The position numbers and the translations under genes are program-made. This document shows positions 1 through 5,508 of a stretch of DNA of 9,294 nucleotides, piece after piece. Within the stretch, counting starts at the first letter, position 1; every line of letters begins with the position of its first letter. This DNA is from Candidatus Roizmanbacteria bacterium. Its GTDB lineage: Bacteria > Patescibacteriota > Microgenomatia > UBA1406 > GWC2-37-13. The notes below the pieces were generated by a model. The model saw nothing but the letters and a program-made list of their open reading frames with translations. It was not told the origin of the DNA and ran no database searches. The stretch is from contig JACQRR010000008.1 in the NCBI GenBank assembly GCA_016206365.1, positions 1 through 9,294 on the forward strand. The letters are read 5' to 3'.

Positions 1-19
1 CCATATATAAGTAGTAGTA

Positions 20-25
20 TATAAT
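20..25 (+). promoter_or_regulatory. Possible -10 promoter box
   Basis: The hexamer TATAAT matches the bacterial sigma70 -10 consensus. A -35 box at normal spacing would fall at or before the first base of the window, so it cannot be judged. If real, transcription would begin near position 32 and produce a leader of roughly 120 nt before L3. In an A/T-rich genome a chance TATAAT is common, so this is a weak call, supported mainly by the structured leader that follows. Confidence 0.35.
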
Positions 26-51
26 ACTTCTCACATGTTACTTTTCCTTGT

Positions 52-136
52 CTCGCTTAGCGGGGCTATAGTTCGGGAAAGAGGTAGTTAACATTTTCAG
101 ATTGGTTTGCAGCCAACAAGCCCCAATCTGGGGCTT
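52..136 (+). promoter_or_regulatory. Candidate attenuator leader RNA upstream of rplC
   Basis: The non-coding leader contains competing base-pairing arms. A small hairpin pairs CTCGC (52-56) with GCGGG (60-64). GGGGCT at 62-67 can pair with AGCCCC at 119-124, and CAGATTGG at 98-105 is perfectly complementary to CCAATCTG at 123-130. Both longer pairings use bases needed for the terminator-shaped hairpin at 118-136, so they cannot form with it. This is the layout of a transcription attenuator. Ribosomal operons are often controlled by one of their own proteins binding the leader; L4 does this for the E. coli S10 operon. Which ligand would act here is unknown, and I do not recognise a described leader family. 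Confidence 0.5.
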
Positions 137-140
137 TTTT
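118..140 (+). terminator. Intrinsic-terminator-like hairpin before rplC
   Basis: A 7-bp stem (118-124 with 130-136, AAGCCCC/GGGGCTT) closes a 5-nt loop and runs into six T residues at 135-140, the form of a Rho-independent terminator. It lies only 13 nt before the L3 start, so it is either a regulated attenuator of this operon or the end of an upstream unit. The overlapping anti-terminator pairings favour the first reading. Confidence 0.6.
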
Positions 141-153
141 ATTTGTACAAAAT

Positions 154-822
154 ATGCCTGGATTTATTTTGGGAGAAAAATCAGAGCAGTCTCAAACGTT
201 TGCTGATAAAGGTGATAGAATTCCAACCACTTTTATAAAGACGTCACCCTGCTATCTAATTTATATCAAGGAACCAGCAAAGCATGGCTATTTTTCTGTC
301 ATGCTCGGATTTGGCCAAAGCAAAAATATCAAAAAGCCAGTCCAAGGACAATTAGCGAAAGCGGGGGTTAAAACCCCGCTTCGTTTTTTAAGAGAATTTA
401 GGTTGGATAGTGTTGCTCATAAAATAAAGCATATTGATAAGGGTTTAGTTATCGGGGATCTGAAAATTAATCTAGGCGACGAGATAAGACCCAACCTTGT
501 TTTTAAAAAGGGAGACATTGTAGATATTTCAGGTAGATCGAAAGGAAAGGGATTTCAGGGAGTCGTCAAAAGGCATGGATTTGCTGGTGGTCCAAGGACC
601 CACGGGCAGTCTGATAGAGAACGAGCTCCAGGTGCAATTGGTCAGACTACCACACCGGGAAGAGTTTTTAAAGGTAAGAGAATGGCCGGTAGAATGGGAG
701 GAAAAAGAGTTACGGTAAAAAAATTACAGGTTGTTGAAGTCAAAGATGATGGGTTAGTTGTAAAGGGCTTGGTTCCAGGAGCTAGGAGAGGATTGTTAGA
801 AATAAGAAAGGTTATTGGTTAA
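154..822 (+). CDS. rplC: Large-subunit ribosomal protein uL3
   Basis: L3 (222 aa) is an early assembly protein of the large subunit that contacts the 3' end region of 23S rRNA and reaches toward the peptidyl-transferase centre. The family core is clear: SKGKGFQGVVKRHGF near residues 128-142, a GGPRTHGQS segment, then GQTTTPGRVFKGKRMAGRMG near 163-182, which forms the extended loop. The length is normal. The N-terminus is unusual: where most bacterial L3 proteins read G(K/R)KxGMTQ, this one reads GEKSEQSQTF before rejoining the family at LGFGQSK. The ATG is preceded by A/T-rich sequence without a Shine-Dalgarno motif. No rpsJ lies directly upstream, unlike the usual operon. The last codons (V-I-G-stop) lie in the first units of a heptamer repeat shared with the L4 spacer. 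Confidence 0.96.
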   Translation: MPGFILGEKSEQSQTFADKGDRIPTTFIKTSPCYLIYIKEPAKHGYFSVMLGFGQSKNIKKPVQGQLAKAGVKTPLRFLREFRLDSVAHKIKHIDKGLVIGDLKINLGDEIRPNLVFKKGDIVDISGRSKGKGFQGVVKRHGFAGGPRTHGQSDRERAPGAIGQTTTPGRVFKGKRMAGRMGGKRVTVKKLQVVEVKDDGLVVKGLVPGARRGLLEIRKVIG

Positions 823-838
823 TAGTTATTGGTTGATA
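811..838 (+). repeat. Heptanucleotide tandem array, L3/L4 junction
   Basis: Four 7-nt units follow one another: GTTATTG, GTTAATA, then GTTATTG again and GTTGATA. They can also be read as a 14-nt unit duplicated with one change. The first unit encodes the end of L3, the stop codon lies in the second, and the array ends three bases before the ATG of L4. It is one of six arrays with this period in the window. Confidence 0.8.
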
Positions 839-841
839 GTG

Positions 842-1555
842 ATGCCTAGAACAAAAAAAATATCGGAAAAGAAAATTCGAACTGGGAAAACAAAAGCAAA
901 GGCTGGATTAACAATTCCAGTCTATGGTCTTGATGGGAAGGAAAAAGGCACGTTGGAATTACCAAAAGAAATTTTTTCTGTCGAGGCAAGACCAAAATTG
1001 TTGGCACAATATGTAAGAGTTTATCTTGCTAATAGACGACAAGGAACAGCCTCGACCAAAACGCGCGGTGAAGTTACAGGCTCAACAAGAAAGATTTATA
1101 GACAAAAAGGAACAGGAAGAGCGAGGCATGGTGATATTAAAGCTCCTATTTATGTTGGAGGTGGTGTAGTTGGGGGTCCAAGTCCAAGAGACTTTTCTCT
1201 GAAGTTAAATAAGAAACAAACAAGAAAAGCCTTATTTTATGCTTTGACTTTAAAATTGCAACAAAAGGATATTCTTGGTTTAGATAATGAATTTCTTACT
1301 ATGAAGTCTAAAACCAAAACAGCGGCAAATTTTTTGAAATCCTTAGATTTGAATAAACAACGAACCTTAATTGTATTACAAAAAATGGAGAAAAATAATT
1401 TGCTTTTCTCATTCAGAAATTTACCAAAGAACTCCTTTATCGACGCTAAATCAATAAACGCCTATGAAGTTCTAAAAAATGGAAAAATCCTTATAGTGCA
1501 AGAAGCATTACCAGTGTTAGTTCAACATTTTTTAAGGAAACATCAAACATCCTAA
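842..1555 (+). CDS. rplD: Large-subunit ribosomal protein uL4
   Basis: L4 (237 aa) binds 23S rRNA domain I and extends a long loop that helps form the constriction of the peptide exit tunnel; in E. coli it also represses the S10 operon. Family marks are the VYLANRRQGTASTKTRGEVTGS stretch just before the conserved RQKGTGRARHG, followed by the GGGVVGGPSPRDF loop and the KALFYALTLKL helix. I use the ATG at 842, giving MPRTKK. An in-frame TTG at 815 would overlap the end of L3 and add residues encoded by the heptamer repeat, so it is less likely. The first 20 or so residues are a basic extension before the family start (LTIPVYGLDG). No Shine-Dalgarno motif is present. Confidence 0.95.
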   Translation: MPRTKKISEKKIRTGKTKAKAGLTIPVYGLDGKEKGTLELPKEIFSVEARPKLLAQYVRVYLANRRQGTASTKTRGEVTGSTRKIYRQKGTGRARHGDIKAPIYVGGGVVGGPSPRDFSLKLNKKQTRKALFYALTLKLQQKDILGLDNEFLTMKSKTKTAANFLKSLDLNKQRTLIVLQKMEKNNLLFSFRNLPKNSFIDAKSINAYEVLKNGKILIVQEALPVLVQHFLRKHQTS

Positions 1556-1557
1556 AT

Positions 1558-1845
1558 ATGAAATTCAATGACATTTTGATAAAACCGATATTGACGGAAA
1601 AAGCGACCAATCTAGCAAATACTAATATATACATGTTTGAAACAAACTTTAAGGCAAATAAACATAACATAAAAGAAGCTTTAGAAAAGTTATATAAAGT
1701 TAAGGTAAAGCAGGTAAAAATTCTGATTCGGAAAGGAAAGAAGAGAAAAGTTGGTCGAAGAATGACCTTTAAAAAATTGGCAGATAAAAAAATTGCTTTT
1801 ATCCAATTAGAAGAGGGAAAAATTGATTTATTCCCTCAAGCATGA
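1558..1845 (+). CDS. rplW: Large-subunit ribosomal protein uL23
   Basis: L23 (95 aa, normal bacterial length) sits at the tunnel exit, where it docks trigger factor and the signal recognition particle. The N-terminal LIKPILTEKAT motif is typical, and Glu14 corresponds to the glutamate of the conserved (S/T)EK motif that trigger factor uses in E. coli. It is followed by the HNIKEALEKLYKVKV helix and strand and the basic KGKKRKVGRRM segment that enters rRNA. It begins two bases after the L4 stop, so translation is probably coupled. It ends in TGA, supporting the standard genetic code. Confidence 0.96.
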   Translation: MKFNDILIKPILTEKATNLANTNIYMFETNFKANKHNIKEALEKLYKVKVKQVKILIRKGKKRKVGRRMTFKKLADKKIAFIQLEEGKIDLFPQA

Positions 1846-1849
1846 AATT

Positions 1850-1884
1850 AGTATTAAGTATGAAGTATTAAGTATTTAGTATGA
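1850..1884 (+). repeat. Heptanucleotide tandem array containing the L2 start codon
   Basis: Five consecutive 7-nt units start with AGTAT: AGTATTA, AGTATGA, AGTATTA, AGTATTT and AGTATGA. They fill nearly all of the L23-L2 spacer. The ATG of L2 (1881-1883) is part of the fifth unit, and the second unit holds an identical out-of-frame ATG. The start codon itself is therefore inside the array. Confidence 0.8.
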
Positions 1885-2651
1885 ATAAATTCAGATACAC
1901 AACAAGCGAGCCAGAGAAAAGCTTGATAACAATCCTGAAGAAACATTCAGGCAGGGATTCTGGTGGAAGAATTTCCGTACGTCACCAGGGTGGTAGACAG
2001 AAAAGATATTACAGAATGGTAGATTTTAGGAGAAACAAAAGGGATGTGGAAGCAAGGGTTGAACAAATTGAATATGATCCAAATCGGAATGTTGAAATAG
2101 CTTTAATAACCTATTCTGACGGAGAAACACGATATATACTCCATCCGAAGGAATTAAAGGTTGGAGATACTATTATAACTTCTGAAAATGCAGAAATTAG
2201 GGTTGGTAACGCACTACCACTCAAAAATATTCCCATTGGAATTCAGGTACATAATATTGAACTATATCCTGGACAGGGGGGACAAATGATGCGCAGTGCT
2301 GGAGCACAGGCTGCCGTTGTTGCAAAGGAGGACAAATATGTCCAGCTTAAGCTGCCTTCGGGAGAAATCCGCAGAGTTTTTGCAGATTGTTTTGCTACTA
2401 TCGGACAGCTAGGAAATATTGAGCATAAAGAAAGAGTTATTGGTAAAGCGGGAAGGAAAATACTCATGGGAATCAGGCCAACAGTTCGTGGCACAGCACA
2501 AAATCCTCGTAGCCATCCGCACGGCGGTGGTGAGGGAAAGGTTGGAGAGGGAATGCATCCTAAGACACCATGGGGGCAGCCAGCAAGAGGAAAAAAAACA
2601 CGCAAGAAAAATAAGTGGAGTAATAAATTGATTATTAAAAAAAGAAAGTAA
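1881..2651 (+). CDS. rplB: Large-subunit ribosomal protein uL2
   Basis: L2 is an rRNA-binding protein required for subunit joining and peptidyl-transferase activity. At 256 aa it is slightly shorter than the usual 270-odd, mainly because the N-terminal arm is reduced. The conserved SGGRISVRHQGG motif is near residues 27-38, the beta-barrel core follows, and the C-terminal RGTAQNPRSHPHGGGEG loop approaches the catalytic centre. His212 in SHPHGGG matches the functionally important E. coli His229; the preceding Asp of E. coli is Ser here. The C-terminus ends in a normal basic tail. In the usual operon rpsS follows at once, but here only 26 nt separate the stop from L22, and S19 is found about 3.8 kb downstream. 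Confidence 0.97.
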   Translation: MNKFRYTTSEPEKSLITILKKHSGRDSGGRISVRHQGGRQKRYYRMVDFRRNKRDVEARVEQIEYDPNRNVEIALITYSDGETRYILHPKELKVGDTIITSENAEIRVGNALPLKNIPIGIQVHNIELYPGQGGQMMRSAGAQAAVVAKEDKYVQLKLPSGEIRRVFADCFATIGQLGNIEHKERVIGKAGRKILMGIRPTVRGTAQNPRSHPHGGGEGKVGEGMHPKTPWGQPARGKKTRKKNKWSNKLIIKKRK

Positions 2652-2677
2652 TAAGTCGGGATGTCTTAAAACGAAAT

Positions 2678-3145
2678 ATGGAATCAATAACTTATGGCAG
2701 AAATCTAAAAATTTCGCCAAAAAAATTGAGATTTTTGTTACTTGAAATAAAGAATTTAAAACCAGTTGATGCTTTAGATCATTTGATGTACACAGCAAAA
2801 AGATCAGCCGAAATTTTTTATAAAGTTATAAAATCAGCTGTAAGCGACGCTAAAAATGTTTTAAAAGTTGACGAGAAAATGTTTCGATTCAAACATCTTA
2901 GTGTAGAGGATGGGCAGAGATTGAAACGATCTAGATCAGGCGGGAGGGGAACGGTTAAGTCCATATTGAGAAGATTTGCACACATAAAAATAATATTAGA
3001 AGTGGAGGAACAGAAAGAAATAAATCAAAGATCAAAGATCAAAGATCAAAATGACATATCAAATATCAAAAATACTAAGATACAGAAAACAAAAGTTAAA
3101 ATTGACGCAAAGCGTCATCCCGAACTTGTTTCGGGATCTCGTTAA
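2678..3145 (+). CDS. rplV: Large-subunit ribosomal protein uL22 with repeat-derived C-terminal tail
   Basis: L22 contacts all 23S rRNA domains, and its beta-hairpin lines the exit tunnel with L4. Residues 1 to about 111 match the family: YGRNLKISPKKLRFLL at the start, the SAVSDAKNV helix, and the tunnel hairpin and end strand near residues 76-109 (RLKRSRSGGRGT and HIKIILEVE). Normal L22 proteins stop about here. This one continues for some 44 residues. The extra DNA is first a heptamer array (TCAAAGA units), then the left part of a palindromic repeat that supplies RHPELVSGS at 146-154. The tail is therefore probably acquired repeat sequence read in frame, not a domain. The start has no Shine-Dalgarno motif. 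Confidence 0.95.
   Translation: MESITYGRNLKISPKKLRFLLLEIKNLKPVDALDHLMYTAKRSAEIFYKVIKSAVSDAKNVLKVDEKMFRFKHLSVEDGQRLKRSRSGGRGTVKSILRRFAHIKIILEVEEQKEINQRSKIKDQNDISNIKNTKIQKTKVKIDAKRHPELVSGSR
3025..3052 (+). repeat. Heptanucleotide tandem array inside the L22 3' end
   Basis: Three exact TCAAAGA units and a fourth variant (TCAAAAT) run through the reading frame of L22 beyond its conserved domain. Looser TCAAATA-like sequence continues after it. Because 7 is not a multiple of 3, gain or loss of one unit would shift the tail frame. Confidence 0.75.
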
Positions 3146-3180
3146 AAGTTTTGAAGATGCTGAATCGAGTCCAGCACGAC
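3110..3180 (+). repeat. Dispersed palindromic element, copy 1 (L22 3' end)
   Basis: The first 30 nt (3110-3139) are identical to 8629-8658 at the end of S5. Within them an 8-bp inverted repeat (ATCCCGAA at 3117-3124, TTCGGGAT at 3130-3137) encloses a 5-nt loop. A second, decayed palindrome follows at about 3155-3176 (ATGCTGAA against TCCAGCAC). The 12 nt just before the shared block also match between copies except for one base. L22 reads into the element and stops at TAA 3143-3145. The second arm lies in the L22-S3 spacer. Confidence 0.8.
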
Positions 3181-3187
3181 ATTTAGA

Positions 3188-3826
3188 ATGGGTCAGAAAG
3201 TACATCCAAGGGGGTTAAGGCTTGGAATTATATATAACTGGAGTTCACGTTGGTTTTTTTCAAATAAAAAGGCTTATCGAGAAGCATTGTTCTCTGATAG
3301 CAAAGTTAGAGAGTTATTGATGAAGAAATTAAGCTACGCTTCGATAACGCAAATTGATATAGAAAGAGCCATTAACAAAATTATTTTGGTCATACATTCA
3401 GTAAAACCAGGTATGATCATCGGTCGAGGAGGAAAAGGGTTAGAAGAGTTGAAAAAATTTGTTACTTTTTATTTAGTTTCCGATAAAAAAGGAAGAGCCG
3501 TAAAGCTGGAAATTAAGATAGAGCCGGTTAAAAGACCATATATGAACAGTTACTACGTCGCTCAGATAATAGCAGAAAAACTTATAAAAAACTTTCCCCA
3601 TAGGTCTGTTGTTCACAACGCTATGAATCGTGTGATGGAGGCTGGTGCGAAGGGTGTAAAGATTCAGCTGGGCGGAAGGATTGCAGGAGCAGAGATTTCA
3701 CGGAGAGAAAAATATTTCCTTGGGATGATGCCCACCTCGACTATTAGAGAGGAAGTCGATTTCGCCAAATACGCAGCTTTAACAAAGTCAGGATATATAG
3801 GAGTCAAAGTATGGATATGCCGATGA
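3188..3826 (+). CDS. rpsC: Small-subunit ribosomal protein uS3
   Basis: S3 (212 aa, normal) lies in the head of the small subunit at the mRNA entry site and contributes to mRNA unwinding. It begins with the family signature MGQKVHPRGLRLG. The KH domain is clear, with GMIIGRGGKG at residues 75-84 as the nucleic-acid-binding GxxG loop. The C-terminal domain shows the VMEAGAKGVKIQLGGRIAG motif and ends at GYIGVKVWICR, the usual stopping point. The preceding spacer is the right half of a palindromic repeat, so no Shine-Dalgarno motif is visible. The stop is TGA. Confidence 0.97.
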   Translation: MGQKVHPRGLRLGIIYNWSSRWFFSNKKAYREALFSDSKVRELLMKKLSYASITQIDIERAINKIILVIHSVKPGMIIGRGGKGLEELKKFVTFYLVSDKKGRAVKLEIKIEPVKRPYMNSYYVAQIIAEKLIKNFPHRSVVHNAMNRVMEAGAKGVKIQLGGRIAGAEISRREKYFLGMMPTSTIREEVDFAKYAALTKSGYIGVKVWICR

Positions 3827-3830
3827 TGTG

Positions 3831-3866
3831 TAATACGAATGATGCGAATCTTGTAGATTCGTATCA
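3831..3866 (+). repeat. ACGAAT palindrome, copy 1 (before L16)
   Basis: ATACGAAT (3833-3840) and ATTCGTAT (3857-3864) are perfectly complementary. A second left arm, ATGCGAATC at 3842-3850, can pair with the same right side, with one G:T pair, so two folds compete. The first 22 nt match the copy at 4736-4757 with a single difference. It fills the S3-L16 spacer and ends within 10 nt of the L16 start. There is no T run, so it is not a terminator. Confidence 0.75.
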
Positions 3867-3872
3867 ATATTT

Positions 3873-4283
3873 ATGTTAGCACCTAAAAGACAAAAATACA
3901 GGAAACAATTTAGAGGGGTTTGGAGAAGACTGGCAACAAAAGGTGAAAAACTTATTTTTGGAACATATGGATTGAAATCATTAACTGCCGGTTGGATTAA
4001 AGATAAAGAAATCGAGGCGGCTAGAGTTGCTTTGGCTCGCGCAACAAGAAAAAATGGCAAATATTGGATTCGAATTTTTCCCGATAAACCTTTTACCAAA
4101 AAACCTCCAGAGGTGACGATGGGGGCTGGTAAGGGTGAAGTTTCGCACTTTGTCGCAAGCGTTGCGCCTGGTAGGATTCTGTTTGAGATTGATGGCTTAC
4201 CTCAGGAAGAAAGCATCCGGGTTCTGAAAAATGTCGCATCTAAGTTATCAGTCCGTAAAAAAATTGTTAAAAGATTAGTATGA
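3873..4283 (+). CDS. rplP: Large-subunit ribosomal protein uL16
   Basis: L16 (136 aa, exactly the usual length) helps position the A-site tRNA acceptor end and is a late assembly protein. The match runs end to end: MLAPKRQKYRKQFRG, then FGTYGLKSL, the IEAARVALARATRK helix, and the WIRIFPDKP motif followed by GAGKGEV. The residue equivalent to E. coli Arg81, near the peptidyl-transferase centre and a hydroxylation target there, is Thr82 here (EVTMGAGKG). Its TGA stop overlaps the L29 ATG as ATGA, so the two are probably translationally coupled. A palindromic repeat ends just upstream of the start. Confidence 0.97.
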   Translation: MLAPKRQKYRKQFRGVWRRLATKGEKLIFGTYGLKSLTAGWIKDKEIEAARVALARATRKNGKYWIRIFPDKPFTKKPPEVTMGAGKGEVSHFVASVAPGRILFEIDGLPQEESIRVLKNVASKLSVRKKIVKRLV

Positions 4284-4492
4284 AAAAGAAAACATCAGAA
4301 TTGAAGAATAAATCAATAGGTGAACTAGAAAAAGAAGCGCATGATTTGAGAGTTGAGATTGCAAAGTCAAGACTGGAAGTTAAAGTAAATCCTGCAAAGG
4401 ATACGAATATATTGGTAAAAAAAAGAAAAAGATTAGCGGTTATATTGACCATTCTTGGCGAGAAAAAAGAATTAGAAGAATTAAAACGTTAA
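4280..4492 (+). CDS. rpmC: Large-subunit ribosomal protein uL29
   Basis: L29 (70 aa) is a small helical-hairpin protein beside L23 at the tunnel exit. The sequence shows the first helix with the ELEKEAHDLRVEIAKSRLE pattern, the NPAKDTN turn, and the second helix with the RKRLAVILTIL motif that defines the family. It follows L16 through a 4-nt overlap, the usual order in the S10 operon. The stop is followed by 15 nt before S17. Confidence 0.95.
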   Translation: MKKKTSELKNKSIGELEKEAHDLRVEIAKSRLEVKVNPAKDTNILVKKRKRLAVILTILGEKKELEELKR

Positions 4493-4507
4493 CAATTTAT
4501 TACAATC

Positions 4508-4738
4508 ATGGCAAAAATTTTTACCGGAAAAGTTTTTTCTACAAAAATGCAAAAAACAGTTGTTGTGAGAGTAGAAAGGAAATTTAGACATCCCTTTTAC
4601 AGAAAAACTATTGTCAGACATAAGAAATATAAGGCGCATTATGAGGATTTGGAGTTAAAAGAAGGAGATATTGTGAAGATTAAGGAAACTAGACCGATAT
4701 CAAAGGACAAGCATTTCATAGTAGTTGAAAAAATTTAA
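4508..4738 (+). CDS. rpsQ: Small-subunit ribosomal protein uS17
   Basis: S17 (76 aa) is a primary 16S rRNA-binding OB-fold protein that nucleates assembly of the small-subunit body. Residues 5-22 (FTGKVFSTKMQKTVVVRV) and the C-terminal GDIVKIKETRPISKDKHF motif are diagnostic. The TAA stop is also the first three bases of the second ACGAAT palindrome, so the repeat begins exactly at the gene end. The start is preceded by an A/T-rich spacer without a Shine-Dalgarno motif. Confidence 0.96.
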   Translation: MAKIFTGKVFSTKMQKTVVVRVERKFRHPFYRKTIVRHKKYKAHYEDLELKEGDIVKIKETRPISKDKHFIVVEKI

Positions 4739-4774
4739 TACGAATGACGCGAATCTTTTAGTATATTCGTATCA
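4736..4774 (+). repeat. ACGAAT palindrome, copy 2 (before L14)
   Basis: ATACGAAT (4738-4745) and ATTCGTAT (4765-4772) form an 8-bp inverted repeat. The left 22 nt differ by one base from the copy before L16; the loop side is three bases longer. It supplies the S17 stop codon and ends 5 nt before the L14 ATG, close to the relative position of the first copy. Confidence 0.75.
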
Positions 4775-4779
4775 CACTT

Positions 4780-5154
4780 ATGTTGCAACTAAGATCAATT
4801 TTAAACATTGCAGATAATACGGGTGCAAAGAAGGTAATGATGATCGGATTGCCGCAAAAAGGAAACAAGCGTTATGCGTATATAGGCGATGTCATCAATG
4901 TTACAGTTAAAGAGGCTTTGCCCTATGCTCAAGTCAAAAAAGGAGAAATGTTACAGGTAGTAATAGTCCGGACAAAAAAGGAGATAAGGAGAAGAGATGG
5001 AAGCTATATTCGTTTTGATGACAACGCGTGTGTTACTTTAATTGAGAAAAATAGCAAAGATCCGAAAGGAACCAGAGTCTTTGGTCCTATAGCTAAAGAA
5101 GTAAAAGACGCAGGATTTACAAAAATAGCTAGTTTAGCCGAAGAGATATATTAA
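4780..5154 (+). CDS. rplN: Large-subunit ribosomal protein uL14
   Basis: L14 (124 aa, normal) is a beta-barrel protein at the subunit interface, forming a bridge with 16S rRNA and serving in many bacteria as a docking site for the silencing factor RsfS. The family pattern is ADNTGAKKVMMIG near the N-terminus, then the RYAYIGDVINVTVKEA segment, the VVIVRTKKEIRRRDGSYIRFDDNACV core and the GTRVFGPIAKEV motif. It opens the part equivalent to the spc operon. I see no independent promoter in the 41-nt spacer, which is mostly the palindrome, so it is probably cotranscribed with S17. Confidence 0.97.
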   Translation: MLQLRSILNIADNTGAKKVMMIGLPQKGNKRYAYIGDVINVTVKEALPYAQVKKGEMLQVVIVRTKKEIRRRDGSYIRFDDNACVTLIEKNSKDPKGTRVFGPIAKEVKDAGFTKIASLAEEIY

Positions 5155-5162
5155 ACAAAATT

Positions 5163-5190
5163 AAAAGTTAAAAGTGAAAAGTAAAAAGTA
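5163..5190 (+). repeat. Heptanucleotide tandem array before L24
   Basis: Four AAAAGT-based 7-nt units (AAAAGTT, AAAAGTG, then AAAAGTA twice) end two bases before the L24 ATG, occupying the region where a ribosome binding site would be expected. The same unit recurs before S19. Confidence 0.8.
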
Positions 5191-5192
5191 AT

Positions 5193-5498
5193 ATGAGGAT
5201 TAAGAAAGGGGATAAAGTTAGAGTCATCTCCGGCAAAGACAAAGCGCGGGAGGGAGTTGTTGAGCGAGTTTATAAAAATGCAGATAAGGTTCTAATTCCT
5301 GGAATAAATATCTATAAAAAACATATTAAGAAAAATGAAAAGATGCCACAGGGAGGCGTGGTTGAAGTTCCCCGTCCAATTAATGCTGCAAAAGTAATGT
5401 TAATATGTCCAAAGTGCGGCAAAATAACGCGGACAGGATACGAGGTAGTTAAAAATAGAAAATACAGATATTGTAAGAAATGTAAGAGCAGAATTTAA
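5193..5498 (+). CDS. rplX: Large-subunit ribosomal protein uL24, zinc-ribbon type
   Basis: L24 (101 aa) is an assembly initiator that binds the 5' part of 23S rRNA and lies near the tunnel exit. The N-terminal KOW segment (KKGDKVRVISGKDKAREGVV) is followed by the VPGINIYKKHIKK-type motif, here beginning IPGINIY. The C-terminus carries two cysteine pairs, CPKC and CKKC, about 20 residues apart, a probable zinc ribbon as in the C+ form of L24. The start is directly preceded by a heptamer array. It follows L14 as in the spc operon. Confidence 0.95.
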   Translation: MRIKKGDKVRVISGKDKAREGVVERVYKNADKVLIPGINIYKKHIKKNEKMPQGGVVEVPRPINAAKVMLICPKCGKITRTGYEVVKNRKYRYCKKCKSRI

Positions 5499-5508
5499 TT
5501 TTTAATAT

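Noticed and set aside
62..124. tRNA-like segment: GGGGCTATAGTTC resembles a tRNA 5' end, with an anticodon-like loop TTTGCAG at 106-112 and a matching AGCCCC 3' arm.
   Set aside because: There is no D-stem partner, no T-arm with the GTTCRA consensus, and the total length is too short. The arms are better explained by leader RNA folding.
815..841. Earlier TTG start for L4 at 815.
   Set aside because: It would overlap L3 and encode the tandem repeat; family similarity begins well after the ATG at 842.
2243..2798. Long open frames opposite L2 and L22, and an overlapping frame inside L2.
   Set aside because: They lie wholly within strongly conserved ribosomal genes and show no domain of their own; they are shadows of those genes.
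3025..3052. Regular repeats considered as a CRISPR array.
   Set aside because: The units are 7 nt and directly adjacent, without spacers of unique sequence.
3117..3139. Palindromes after L22 and in S5 considered as transcription terminators.
   Set aside because: No T run follows either hairpin, and essential genes of the same operon continue directly downstream.
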